A stretch of 64,000 nt of DNA. Source: Petroclostridium xylanilyticum (lineage in GTDB: Bacteria; Bacillota; Clostridia; SK-Y3). Of this stretch, positions 9,244 to 17,450 are shown piece by piece. Under the pieces are notes generated by a model. The model worked only from the letters and a program-made list of their open reading frames with translations. It did not search any database and had not been told where the DNA came from. The stretch spans positions 124,001-188,000 of the forward strand of contig NZ_NPML01000007.1 in NCBI RefSeq assembly GCF_002252565.1. The letters are read 5' to 3'. Both the position numbers and the translations under genes were made by a program. How positions within the stretch are numbered: position 1 is the first letter of the stretch; each line of letters starts with the position of its first letter.

Positions 9244-10965
9244 TTATTGCCTGTGCAGTATTTTGAGTGTCCGAAGCCGGTTTATTGCTGCAAAAGTTTC
9301 TTGTATCCTGGGCATTGAATAGTCACCGGGATGCTGTGAATGATAAGGAGAGATAATATCAAGACCATATCGATGAATATCGTCATACGCCTTATTAAGT
9401 ATCTCATCCAAAGTATCTTTACCATTAACATATTTAGCCCTGATATACCTAATCATTAAAGCGATTGCAGTGGTCTGATTACTATCTACCAACTGCTCAA
9501 CAGACTGTAAATCAATTTCATTATACCCGTAAAGAATGGATAAGGTCCCCTTTGATTTAACTTTTTCCTTGTGGCCTTTTATTTCAAAACTGCTGCCAAG
9601 AGGAACCCTCTCTACAGAGATATTCAAGTTTCCTTTAGTTTCAGCCACTCTTTGGGTAGATAGGTCTCCGGCAATAAACTTCGCTTGTTGGGTTACTTCT
9701 CTGGGTACATATTCATCCATCAGGATTACCGTATCTGCTACATCGAAGTAATCTCCCGACCCTCCAACAACAATAATAGTGGATATTCCCAGCTCATCGT
9801 ATAATTGCCTGACCCTATCGATAAATGGTGTAATAGGTTCCTTTTCTTTATGGACCAGTCTTTGCATGCGTGCATCCCTGATCATAAAGTTGGTTGCAGA
9901 TGTATCTTCATCTAAAAGCAATAATTTCGCTCCTGCTTCTATGGCTTCTATAATATTTGCTGCCTGTGAAGTGCTGCCGCTGGCGTTTTGTGTGGAAAAC
10001 TGCTTTGTATTCTGCCCCCCGGGAAGGTTATTGATAAAGGAACTAATGTCAACGTTTTGAACAAACCGTCCATCTTCGGCACGAATTTTAACAGCATTTC
10101 CTACAGTAATAACATACTCCCTGCCATCACCTTCAATATGGTTATATACTCCCCGTTCTATGGATTTTAATAGCGTCGATTTCCCATGATAACCTCCACC
10201 AACTATCAAGGTAACTCCTTGCTTTATACCCATACCACTGATAGGCCCATGATTAGGCAATTCAAAACTGACTTCCAATTCCTTTGGAGATTCAAAGGGG
10301 ACAATACTGTCATTTCTTAAGGGTTTATTACTTATCCCGCTCTCCCTGGGCAGTATGGATTGATTGGCTATGAATGCTACCAATTCTTTTTCTAATAGTT
10401 GTCTTCTAAGATATTCCTGATCTTCAATTAATTCTACCTGTCTCCTGGCCTTTTCCCCGTTGATATTTTTGAAAAGCATCGAACCGGATACAATGCCGGG
10501 AATTTGACTGCAAAATATCTTTTCTGCTTCCTTCCCCATCACAGTCCGTCCCCGTGCGGGCAGTCCAATACTTAACCTTGCTTCAATAAATTTTTCATTA
10601 ATAATAACCGAAGTTCTTTCCAAGATTTCCTGGCCGCACTGCATGATCGCAATGAGCCCGCTTTTTCCTGTCCCCGTTATTCCGGATGATATTTTACGTA
10701 TTGCAGAAGTAATTTCTCTTGTAAAATAATCCTCCAAGCCAATTTTACGAATTTTGGTTCCAAATAGTTCTTTCGGTATTTGTGCCACACCCATATCAAC
10801 ACGGATTCTAATTCTTGAAGGGGGTGCAAAAGGGTCGCTTTGCACATGGTCGATAAACAGAATAAAGTTGTCAAATTTATATTCTCCTGCTAAATCCTTA
10901 TAAGCGCCGTAGCCTTTTCCATCAATCCTATTAAGCGTTTTAACCAAATCCTGACGGGTTAACAT
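9244..10965 (-). CDS. ABC-class ATPase domain protein (PF09818 type)
   Basis: A 573-residue soluble protein of the predicted ABC-class ATPase family. It has a Walker A motif GGGYHGKST (about 256-264), a serine-rich SGSTSQAAN segment in the position of an ABC signature (about 329-337) and Walker B LLLLDED (348-354). There is no transmembrane region, so it is not a transporter. The start at 10965 is preceded by TAGGAGG at a slightly long spacing; a longer frame begins at 11001 but would include that ribosome binding site. The cellular role of the family is not known. Confidence 0.82.
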   Translation of the reverse strand: MLTRQDLVKTLNRIDGKGYGAYKDLAGEYKFDNFILFIDHVQSDPFAPPSRIRIRVDMGVAQIPKELFGTKIRKIGLEDYFTREITSAIRKISSGITGTGKSGLIAIMQCGQEILERTSVIINEKFIEARLSIGLPARGRTVMGKEAEKIFCSQIPGIVSGSMLFKNINGEKARRQVELIEDQEYLRRQLLEKELVAFIANQSILPRESGISNKPLRNDSIVPFESPKELEVSFELPNHGPISGMGIKQGVTLIVGGGYHGKSTLLKSIERGVYNHIEGDGREYVITVGNAVKIRAEDGRFVQNVDISSFINNLPGGQNTKQFSTQNASGSTSQAANIIEAIEAGAKLLLLDEDTSATNFMIRDARMQRLVHKEKEPITPFIDRVRQLYDELGISTIIVVGGSGDYFDVADTVILMDEYVPREVTQQAKFIAGDLSTQRVAETKGNLNISVERVPLGSSFEIKGHKEKVKSKGTLSILYGYNEIDLQSVEQLVDSNQTTAIALMIRYIRAKYVNGKDTLDEILNKAYDDIHRYGLDIISPYHSQHPGDYSMPRIQETFAAINRLRTLKILHRQ

Positions 10966-11110
10966 TTTACGAATATGCCTCCTATAGAAGTAATTTAACA
11001 CGTTGTGTTAGTTCATCTTCATTTAATCACCGCATTGGTCAAAAATAAAACTCTAACATGTTTATATATATTTACTGATAATGATTTCACATGGCAGATA
11101 AAGTAAATAA

Positions 11111-11200
11111 GTTCACGGTTCACGGTTCACAGTTCACGGTTCACAGTAAAAGCTATTAAATCGTTTACTACTGTGAACTGAGAACTGTTAACTGTGAACT
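11111..11200. repeat. GTTCACR heptamer-repeat hairpin
   Basis: Five tandem units (GTTCACG, GTTCACG, GTTCACA, GTTCACG, GTTCACA) at 11111-11145 followed by GT. A complementary arm at 11168-11200 contains ACTGTGAACT twice. The arms can form a long imperfect hairpin. Confidence 0.88.
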
Positions 11201-11216
11201 ATATAGATAATAATAA

Positions 11217-11287
11217 AAATAATGGATAGTAGAAAGCTTTGCGGGAGATATTGCTCCCCACTTTTCACGCCCCACTATCCATTATTT
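11217..11287 (-). terminator. terminator-like hairpin after the oxidoreductase operon
   Basis: The ends AAATAATGGATAG and CTATCCATTATTT are perfect inverted repeats. The interior has a small GGGAG/CTCCC stem and 7-nt periodic units (CTCCCCA, CTTTTCA, CGCCCCA, CTATCCA). On the minus strand it is followed by TTTTATTATT. Confidence 0.6.
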
Positions 11288-11292
11288 AAACA

Positions 11293-11829
11293 TTAGTAAT
11301 TATACCCTAATTCCAATGCCTTTATATTTATATCCAGAAGTTCTTGTTTTCTTGCAGAAACAACTTTTTTCAAAGCTTCTTTCAAAATATCCATGGATAT
11401 TATTCCGGTTTCTTTTATGAATTTACCTACTAAAACCATATTTGCCAGTTTTCCTTCTCCCATATCTACTGCCATTTGAGTAGCAGGGACTTCTATTCCT
11501 TTTACATCTGTACGGGCAATGCTTCGATTTACCAATGAACTGTCAATAATGATTATACCGCCTGAAGTTACGGTGTTCTCAAATTTATCTAGTGAAGGCC
11601 TGTTCATGACAATTAATGTGGTTGGGTTGTTAATAATTGGCGAGCCAACCTGCTGGTCTGATACGATTACATGACAGTTTGCTGTTCCGCCTCTCATCTC
11701 CGGTCCATAGGATGGGAGCCATGAAACCTCTTTACCCGCTAACATACCCGCAGACGCAATAAGCTTTCCGGCAAACATTATGCCTTGTCCACCGAAGCCG
11801 GCCAGTATTATTTCTTGAGAATTATTCAT
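11293..11829 (-). CDS. 2-oxoacid:ferredoxin oxidoreductase, gamma subunit
   Basis: A 178-residue gamma subunit of the pyruvate/2-ketoisovalerate ferredoxin oxidoreductase superfamily. The family motif GFGGQGI lies at residues 11-17, followed by the typical PSYGPEMRGGTA segment near 40-50. With the alpha and beta subunits and the small ferredoxin encoded just upstream it should form the four-subunit enzyme that turns a 2-oxoacid plus CoA into acyl-CoA, CO2 and reduced ferredoxin. It is the last gene of the operon, followed by a terminator. Confidence 0.92.
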   Translation of the reverse strand: MNNSQEIILAGFGGQGIMFAGKLIASAGMLAGKEVSWLPSYGPEMRGGTANCHVIVSDQQVGSPIINNPTTLIVMNRPSLDKFENTVTSGGIIIIDSSLVNRSIARTDVKGIEVPATQMAVDMGEGKLANMVLVGKFIKETGIISMDILKEALKKVVSARKQELLDINIKALELGYNY

Positions 11830-11848
11830 TTTTTCATGCCTCCCTGTA

Positions 11849-12583
11849 TTATTTTTCTTTATAAACTCCCAAAGGATAATAAGGCATCATATTTGCCCTT
11901 AACCAATCCAATGATTCGACGGGTGATAGTCCCCAGTTGGTTGGACATGTGGATAAAACCTCAACCAAAGAAAATCCTTTTCCTTCTATTTGTGTTTCGA
12001 ATGCCTTTTTAATCGCTTTTTTAGCAGCGTTAATATTCTTTACATTATCCACTGAAACTCTTGAGATATAAGCAGCACCTTCAAGAGTAGACAGCATTTC
12101 AGATACTTTTATAGGATACCCTTGAATTTCAGCGTTTCTGCCGTAGGGAGAGGTCTGGGTAACTTGTCCAACAAGAGTAGTAGGTGCCATTTGCCCCCCA
12201 GTCATTCCATAAATAGCATTATTCACAAAGATAATTGTAATCTTTTCCCCCCGAGCAGCAGCGTGTACCATCTCCGCTGTACCGATTGCAGCCAGGTCTC
12301 CGTCTCCCTGATAAGTAAATACAACACTGTCAGGATGAACTCTTTTAATTCCAGTTGCGACTGCAGGAGCCCTTCCGTGTGCAGCCTGCTGCATGTCGCA
12401 ATCAAAATAATTATAACTGAAAACGGAACATCCTACTGATGCAACTCCAATTGTCCTGCCCTGAACACCTAACTCATCAAGCACTTCAGCTACCAAACGA
12501 TGAATAATCCCATGGGTACATCCGGGGCAGTAGTGGAAAGGAACATCACACATAGCTTTAGGCTTTTCAAATACTTTTTTCAT
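11849..12583 (-). CDS. 2-oxoacid:ferredoxin oxidoreductase, beta (TPP-binding) subunit
   Basis: A 244-residue thiamine-diphosphate subunit. The TPP/Mg motif is YQGDGDL (91-97) followed by VNNAIYGMTGG (120-130). A CPGC pair (Cys19, Cys22) and Cys52 fit ligands for the [4Fe-4S] cluster carried by this subunit type. It overlaps the alpha gene by one base. The operon also encodes Ptb and Buk, which favours a branched-chain 2-oxoacid substrate (VOR-like), although 2-oxoglutarate cannot be ruled out from sequence alone. Confidence 0.92.
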   Translation of the reverse strand: MKKVFEKPKAMCDVPFHYCPGCTHGIIHRLVAEVLDELGVQGRTIGVASVGCSVFSYNYFDCDMQQAAHGRAPAVATGIKRVHPDSVVFTYQGDGDLAAIGTAEMVHAAARGEKITIIFVNNAIYGMTGGQMAPTTLVGQVTQTSPYGRNAEIQGYPIKVSEMLSTLEGAAYISRVSVDNVKNINAAKKAIKKAFETQIEGKGFSLVEVLSTCPTNWGLSPVESLDWLRANMMPYYPLGVYKEK

Positions 12584-13647
12584 TATTTTTCACCCCCGGA
12601 TATTTTTTTTATTTCTTCAATAATTGCGGCAGGTGTAGGAACCATTCCACCTGTCCTGCCGTAGAAATATACAGGCTTTGCACCATTCACTGCAAGTCTT
12701 ACGTCTTCTACCATCTGTCCCATACTCATCTCTACGGTTAAAAAGGCCTTGGCTGTCTGCGCAGCCTTTTGGAATGCTTCCACCGGAAACGGCCAGAGAG
12801 TAATAGGACGAATAAGACCTACTTTAAACCCTTCAGCTCGTGCACTCTTCATAGCAGACTTTGCTACTCTTGCTGTAGTACCGTAAGCAACCAGGACAAC
12901 ATCTGCATCTTCGCAGTCAACCATTTCATATTTTACTTCATTTAACTGAATCTGTTTATAGCGTTCGAACCTCTTTAGATTCATAATTTCTAATTCCTGA
13001 GGGTCAATGTATAAAGAATTGATAACATTTTTTCTTCTTTCTTCTTTTGTTCCAGTGGTTGCCCAGTCTTTTGGAGGTAGATTCCTTCCTTTATAATCTT
13101 TAAACTGGACAGGTTCCATCATTTGTCCAAGCATGCCGTCTCCTATTACCATAACAGGAGTCCTGTACATATCTGCAATATCGAAAGCTTCCATCGTTAA
13201 GTCGACAGCTTCCTGGATAGAGCTAGGTGCCAGCACAACCAGATAATAATCTCCATGCGCACCACCTTTGACAGCCTGGAAATAATCGGATTGGGCAGGT
13301 TGAATTCCGCCCAGCCCCGGACCTCCTCTAACAATATTAACGATAACGCAGGGGAGGTCACTTCCCGCAATGTAGGAAATCCCTTCCTGCTTCAAACTTA
13401 TACCGGGGCTGGAAGAAGAGGTCATAACCCTTGCTCCGGCTCCGGCAGCTCCATATACCATATTGATAGCTGCTACTTCGCTCTCTGCTTGCAAATACAC
13501 TCCGCCAACCTTAGGCATTCTTTTTGACATATATGCGGGAATCTCGTTTTGAGGGGTAATTGGATACCCGAAGAAATATCTGCAACCAGCTTGAATAGCT
13601 GCTTCTGCGATAGCTTCATTACCTTTCATTAATACTTTATCTGACAT
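12583..13647 (-). CDS. vorB: 2-oxoacid:ferredoxin oxidoreductase, alpha subunit (VorB-like)
   Basis: A 354-residue alpha subunit with the conserved N-terminal GNEAIAEAAIQAGC and FGYPITPQNE segments that contact TPP and substrate, and the SSSPGISLKQEG loop near 78-90. Length and motifs match the separate-subunit VOR/KOR type, not the single-chain pyruvate enzyme. The ATG at 13647 is preceded by AAGGGGG at proper spacing; a GTG one codon earlier is possible. It is co-transcribed with ptb and buk. Confidence 0.92.
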   Translation of the reverse strand: MSDKVLMKGNEAIAEAAIQAGCRYFFGYPITPQNEIPAYMSKRMPKVGGVYLQAESEVAAINMVYGAAGAGARVMTSSSSPGISLKQEGISYIAGSDLPCVIVNIVRGGPGLGGIQPAQSDYFQAVKGGAHGDYYLVVLAPSSIQEAVDLTMEAFDIADMYRTPVMVIGDGMLGQMMEPVQFKDYKGRNLPPKDWATTGTKEERRKNVINSLYIDPQELEIMNLKRFERYKQIQLNEVKYEMVDCEDADVVLVAYGTTARVAKSAMKSARAEGFKVGLIRPITLWPFPVEAFQKAAQTAKAFLTVEMSMGQMVEDVRLAVNGAKPVYFYGRTGGMVPTPAAIIEEIKKISGGEK

Positions 13648-13659
13648 CACTTTGCCCCC

Positions 13660-13866
13660 TTACTTCTCTATTTCTATTACAACATCAGGACACATTGTAG
13701 CGCAAAAAGCACATCCAATGCATTTATCCTGTTCAATTACCTGAGCAGGATGAAATCCCTTTACATTAATTCTATCAGTTGCCATCACCACAATCTTTTT
13801 AGGACATACTGTAGTACACAATTCACAACCTTTACATCTGTCTTCATTAAAAATCACTCTTGCCAT
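13660..13866 (-). CDS. ferredoxin-type delta subunit of 2-oxoacid oxidoreductase
   Basis: A 68-residue protein with two classic [4Fe-4S] motifs, CKGCELCTTVCPKK and CIGCAFCATMCP. It would pass electrons from the catalytic subunits to free ferredoxin. The ATG at 13866 follows GGGGGTGACAAG; an upstream in-frame ATG at 13902 would place that ribosome binding site inside the gene and is not chosen. Confidence 0.92.
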   Translation of the reverse strand: MARVIFNEDRCKGCELCTTVCPKKIVVMATDRINVKGFHPAQVIEQDKCIGCAFCATMCPDVVIEIEK

Positions 13867-13906
13867 CTTGTCACCCCCATTCTCCCTTCTCAATGGGTGC
13901 ATTTAA

Positions 13907-13946
13907 TTTAGTTGAAAATATTATTCCATAATATTCTTCAACTAAA
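13907..13946 (-). promoter_or_regulatory. intercistronic hairpin before the ferredoxin subunit
   Basis: Arms TTTAGTTGAA...ATATTAT and ATAATATT...CAACTAAA form a stem of about 18 bp with a 3-4 base loop and one bulge. There is no U tract on the minus strand, so it is more likely an RNA processing or stabilising element than a terminator. Confidence 0.5.
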
Positions 13947-13967
13947 AAATATACGCCCTTTCTCAAT

Positions 13968-14642
13968 TCAATATTGCTCCCACGGTATCTGTAAATATAA
14001 GCTAATTGGGAACGCTTTATCTTTCAAATAGTCAGGTAACTGTGAAAGTATTTTATTTTCCCCGGTAATATAGCGAATAGGCACCATTATTTCCCTGGAA
14101 ATATTTTCTATAATCTCCTGTCCTTCCAGTAATTCTTTCAGTGTTGAAATATAGGACAGGTTTGTATTATTAATAAGACCTGTTACAGTTAAGCGTGAGC
14201 TTTGCTCTATTTGGCGCAGCATATCAATTATACTATCTTCATTATCAGTCAATGGCCTTTTAGTATTTATTACAAAAAACATATCATAGGGCTCATTGGA
14301 AAAATATCGGTAGTATCTTCCCAGTGCAGTTGCACCACTATCGTCCCCGCCTACATCGAAAATTACCCTGTATTCCTTATCCTGAAACAGTGATATAATT
14401 TCTGCCGGTAAAGCAGGAATATCTACATTTGTATTTGCAAACAAAGGTGCTACAACCTTTATATCCTGACTTTCCAACACCGGCGAAACATCTTTCGTCC
14501 TGAAGTAGGGATTTACGATATCCAGATCAACAATTGCCACTTTATTATAATACTTTTTGCAATAAATTGCAAAGTTTATTGCAATTTCTGTTTTTCCACT
14601 TCCAAAGTGTCCGGTAAAAATATTAATTCTCGAGTTATTCAT
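13968..14642 (-). CDS. P-loop nucleotide-binding protein of the ptb-buk-VOR operon
   Basis: A 224-residue MinD/CobQ-like P-loop protein. The nucleotide-binding loop is GHFGSGKTE (10-18), a switch-like VDLDIVNPYFRTKD follows at about 39-52, and IFDVGGDDSG lies near 94-103. It overlaps buk by 8 bases and sits inside an otherwise purely catabolic operon. I do not know a defined function. It may help mature or regulate the Fe-S enzyme encoded downstream, by analogy with ParA-type Fe-S carriers, but no cysteine pair typical of those carriers is visible. Confidence 0.75.
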   Translation of the reverse strand: MNNSRINIFTGHFGSGKTEIAINFAIYCKKYYNKVAIVDLDIVNPYFRTKDVSPVLESQDIKVVAPLFANTNVDIPALPAEIISLFQDKEYRVIFDVGGDDSGATALGRYYRYFSNEPYDMFFVINTKRPLTDNEDSIIDMLRQIEQSSRLTVTGLINNTNLSYISTLKELLEGQEIIENISREIMVPIRYITGENKILSQLPDYLKDKAFPISLYLQIPWEQY

Positions 14643-15708
14643 AATGAAGTGCCTTTTCCTCTCCAGTTAAAACTCTGTAAGCCCCCTCTGCCATTGCAGA
14701 CATTTCATTTTCACCCGGATATACCTTAACAGGTGCGATAAATTTTACCCGCTCGGTAATCCATGTCACAAGTCGTTGGTCTCGGGCCAGGCCACCTGTT
14801 ATGATAATATTATCTACATTACCATATAAAACTGCACTGCAAGATGCTATCTCCTTTGCAATCTGATATGCCATTGCTTCTAAAGCAAGTCTTGCCTGTT
14901 CATCTCCCCTGTCAATTCTCTGCTCTATTTCCTTACCGTCAGAAGTTCCCAGATATGCGGCTAAACCACCCTTGCCAACCAATTTCTTCTTAATCTCGTC
15001 TTTTGAATATTGCCCTGAAAAACACATATCCACCAACTGAATTACCGGGAGACTTCCACTTCTCTCAGGCGAGAAAGGACCTTCTTCCAGACCATTGTTT
15101 ACATCTATTACCTTTCCCTTACAATGAGCTGCAACCGAGATACCCCCGCCCAGATGAGCAACAATCAGGTTAACTTCGTCATACCTTTTGCCCGTCTCTT
15201 TTGCAGCCCTCATTGCTACCGCTTTCTGATTCAATGCATGGAAAGCGCTTTTCCTAGGTATATCAGGCAATCCCGAATACCTTGCAAGAGGCTCAAATTC
15301 ATCTACTACTACCGGGTTAACTATAAAACAAGGTATATTCGCCAGAGAAGCAATTTCATAAGCTATTACCGCCCCCAGATTACTCGCATGCTGTCCGTAC
15401 CGGGCATTTTTTAAGTCTTCCAGCATAGCATGATTCACATGATAGGTTCCACCCTTTAGAGGCTTGAGCAATCCTCCTCTCCCTACTACAGCATCTAATA
15501 GCTTGTAGTCTATATTTTGCTCCGATAAATATTCCATAATGGCTTGTTTTCTTAAAAAGTACTGGTCCATAATTGAGCTGTACTGTTCCAATTCACCGGA
15601 ACTATGCTGCAATGTCCTGGATGAAATACATTCAAGGCCTTGAAAAAACGCTACTTTTGTGGAGGTGGACCCGGGGTTGATAGTAAGAATTTTATAAATT
15701 TTCTGCAT
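14635..15708 (-). CDS. buk: butyrate kinase (branched-chain acyl kinase)
   Basis: Acetate/butyrate kinase family, 357 residues. It has the N-terminal phosphate loop NPGSTSTK (10-17), a central VAHLGGGISV segment, and a C-terminal IITGGLA. It should convert acyl phosphate plus ADP to the free acid plus ATP. It lies 15 bases behind ptb. Together with the VOR-type oxidoreductase the operon gives one ATP by substrate-level phosphorylation and reduced ferredoxin per 2-oxoacid. Confidence 0.95.
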   Translation of the reverse strand: MQKIYKILTINPGSTSTKVAFFQGLECISSRTLQHSSGELEQYSSIMDQYFLRKQAIMEYLSEQNIDYKLLDAVVGRGGLLKPLKGGTYHVNHAMLEDLKNARYGQHASNLGAVIAYEIASLANIPCFIVNPVVVDEFEPLARYSGLPDIPRKSAFHALNQKAVAMRAAKETGKRYDEVNLIVAHLGGGISVAAHCKGKVIDVNNGLEEGPFSPERSGSLPVIQLVDMCFSGQYSKDEIKKKLVGKGGLAAYLGTSDGKEIEQRIDRGDEQARLALEAMAYQIAKEIASCSAVLYGNVDNIIITGGLARDQRLVTWITERVKFIAPVKVYPGENEMSAMAEGAYRVLTGEEKALHYE

Positions 15709-15723
15709 AATTTTCCTCCCAAC

Positions 15724-16632
15724 TTAATTTTTATTTACACATGCGATAGAAGCTAAAGCAATGGAGTAAAGCTTAGCCTTATAGTCATCGGCCCTGGAGG
15801 TTACAACAATAGGTGCTTTTGAACCGGCAATGATGCCGCAAGGTGTTCCTTTACCCAAAAAAACTAGGGATTTAAGCAGGATATTTCCTGCTTCAATATC
15901 CGGAACTAAAAGAATATCAGCATCTCCGGCAACTTCGCTTTCAATGCCTTTATGTTTTGCAGCATCCAGGTTAATTGCATTATCCATGGCAAGTGGACCG
16001 TCAATAATACAGTTTTTAATCTGTCCCCTATCAGCCATCTTTGATAATGCTGCCGCATCCAGTGTACATTGCATTGCAGGATTAATCATTTCTACAGAGG
16101 CAAGAACAGCAACCTTAGGCTTCTCAATGCCTAAGCTATTAGCTACGTTCACTGCATTTTGAATGATATCTGCTTTTTGTTTTAGATCCGGAGCAATATT
16201 CATACCTCCATCGGTTACAAATAAGAGTTTATGATAATTCTCAATTTCAATAACGGCTATATGGCTTAATACTCTATTCGTCCGAAGGCCAATATCTTTA
16301 TCTAAAACAACCTTTAACAAATCAGCGGTATTAATCATTCCCTTCATAAGGACATCCGCCCGGCCGCTGCTTACCATATCTACCGCAATCCTGGCAGCTT
16401 TCACCTTGTCGAGTTCCTTTACTATATCATATCGCGAAACATCGATATTCAATTTATCGGCTATCTGAAAAATTTTTTCCTTGTCTCCAACGAGACTGAC
16501 ATCAATTAATCCTAAATTATAAGCCTGATGAATAGATTGAAGTACATCTTCATCTTGCGCTACTGCCACAGCTATTTTCTTTTTTCCAAGATTTTTAGAA
16601 AAATCTATAATCTCTTTCATTGATCTGACCAC
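15724..16632 (-). CDS. ptb: phosphate butyryltransferase
   Basis: Phosphotransacetylase-family protein of 302 residues, the usual Ptb length. It has the conserved LMKGMINTADLLK and FVTDGGMNIAPDL stretches. It exchanges CoA of butyryl-CoA or branched acyl-CoA for phosphate, feeding Buk. The start is a GTG at 16632, nine bases behind GGAGG; an ATG four codons later is the alternative. A TATAAT box at 16672-16677 with a TTGATT 15 bases upstream may be the operon promoter, but the spacing is short. Confidence 0.93.
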   Translation of the reverse strand: MVRSMKEIIDFSKNLGKKKIAVAVAQDEDVLQSIHQAYNLGLIDVSLVGDKEKIFQIADKLNIDVSRYDIVKELDKVKAARIAVDMVSSGRADVLMKGMINTADLLKVVLDKDIGLRTNRVLSHIAVIEIENYHKLLFVTDGGMNIAPDLKQKADIIQNAVNVANSLGIEKPKVAVLASVEMINPAMQCTLDAAALSKMADRGQIKNCIIDGPLAMDNAINLDAAKHKGIESEVAGDADILLVPDIEAGNILLKSLVFLGKGTPCGIIAGSKAPIVVTSRADDYKAKLYSIALASIACVNKN

Positions 16633-16694
16633 TGTCAGTATCCTCCTATATACATAATTTTTGCATAAGTTATTATATCATAAAAGACTTATAA

Positions 16695-17099
16695 TCAAGA
16701 TAATATTTTTGTTATTTTAATCTGATATTTTCCTGAGCGGGCAAGCTTTTTATCCATTTTCCTTAAAACCAAAAAGGAAATAATTAAAAGTAATACTCCG
16801 CTTACACCTGCAGCAAACTCACTGGAAAAAACTGAATAACCCGCTAAATATCCTATAAATAGCATTACCAATGGTATAATATATACCAAAAAAGCAGCAA
16901 ATAGTATTTGCGTATCGTTCATTTCCATCTGCACAACCTGTCCTACTTTTGCACCTACCGTATTTAACGCCTCAACCTTTTGAGATGTTACTTCACATCC
17001 GCCGCACTCTCCACATTTTCCTCCACAAGCTGTAGTTCGCTTGATTTGAACCTGGGCAATATTGTTATAAACTTTATTAACTACTCCAATTTGTTCCAA
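16695..17099 (-). CDS. RseC/SoxR-reducing-system family membrane protein
   Basis: A 134-residue protein of the RseC_MucC family. The N-terminal soluble part has a cysteine cluster TACGGKCGECGGC (Cys25, 29, 32, 35) that could bind a metal or Fe-S cluster. Two membrane helices follow, at about 66-86 and 93-112. Family members are linked to Rnf complexes and redox regulation. It uses a TTG start preceded by AAAGGGGTGAC. It lies between the recN cluster and ptb and appears monocistronic. Confidence 0.85.
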   Translation of the reverse strand: MEQIGVVNKVYNNIAQVQIKRTTACGGKCGECGGCEVTSQKVEALNTVGAKVGQVVQMEMNDTQILFAAFLVYIIPLVMLFIGYLAGYSVFSSEFAAGVSGVLLLIISFLVLRKMDKKLARSGKYQIKITKILS

Positions 17100-17171
17100 C
17101 TAAGTCACCCCTTTCAATCTACCACCTCAAATTATACCAAAAAAACAATGATATTTCCTCATCTTTTTTTT

Positions 17172-17213
17172 GGTAAACAAAAAACTGATCTAAAATCAGT
17201 TTTTAGATCAGTT
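17172..17213 (-). terminator. Rho-independent terminator of the recN transcript
   Basis: A 13-bp stem (AACTGATCTAAAA / TTTTAGATCAGTT) with a 5-base loop, followed on the minus strand by TTTTTTGTTT. Confidence 0.85.
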
Positions 17214-17224
17214 CTTTATAAAGG

Positions 17225-17392
17225 TTATCTACATTTCTCGGTAAAACCGTTACAACTGCATTTACTATTACTTGCACAGGTTGAGCTGGTTATACCGCAC
17301 TTCCCGGAAATACAGTTTTTATCAAAAGATAATTCTTGGCTTGCTTCCAAGTTTATATCTGGTTTGAAGTTTTTGCAATCTTTACACTGCAT
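17225..17392 (-). CDS. small cysteine-rich protein (55 aa) downstream of recN
   Basis: A short frame in the 350-base gap after recN that I regard as a real gene. It has an ATG at 17392 placed behind an ideal ATGGAGGTGAAG ribosome binding site, 55 codons, a TAA stop, and a terminator 12 bases beyond the stop. The product begins MQCKDCKNFKPD and has eight cysteines (3, 6, 27, 32, 39, 45, 47, 54), including a CKDC pair and a KCSC pair, with no signal peptide. This suggests zinc or Fe-S binding, or a modified peptide precursor. It is not the SCIFF pattern. I do not recognise a named family. Confidence 0.7.
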   Translation of the reverse strand: MQCKDCKNFKPDINLEASQELSFDKNCISGKCGITSSTCASNSKCSCNGFTEKCR

Positions 17393-17450
17393 TTATAACT
17401 TCACCTCCATATAAGTTTTCATTAATTATTGTACCTTACTTAATGTCAAC

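Larger units (their letters stand above)
10966..11292. other. intergenic region between the ATPase gene and the oxidoreductase operon
   Basis: No gene is seen. It holds the leader of the ATPase gene, a copy of a short repeat ending near 11019 (related to sequences at about 35640 and 60245), the GTTCACR heptamer hairpin and the terminator of the oxidoreductase operon. Confidence 0.7.

Noticed and set aside
10677-10874. 65-codon minus-strand frame inside the ABC-class ATPase gene
   Set aside because: It is an alternative frame of a well-supported long gene and has no features of its own.
11111-11200. Possible CRISPR-like array at the GTTCACR tract
   Set aside because: Units are 7 nt, contiguous and without spacers; this is a tandem repeat with a hairpin arm.
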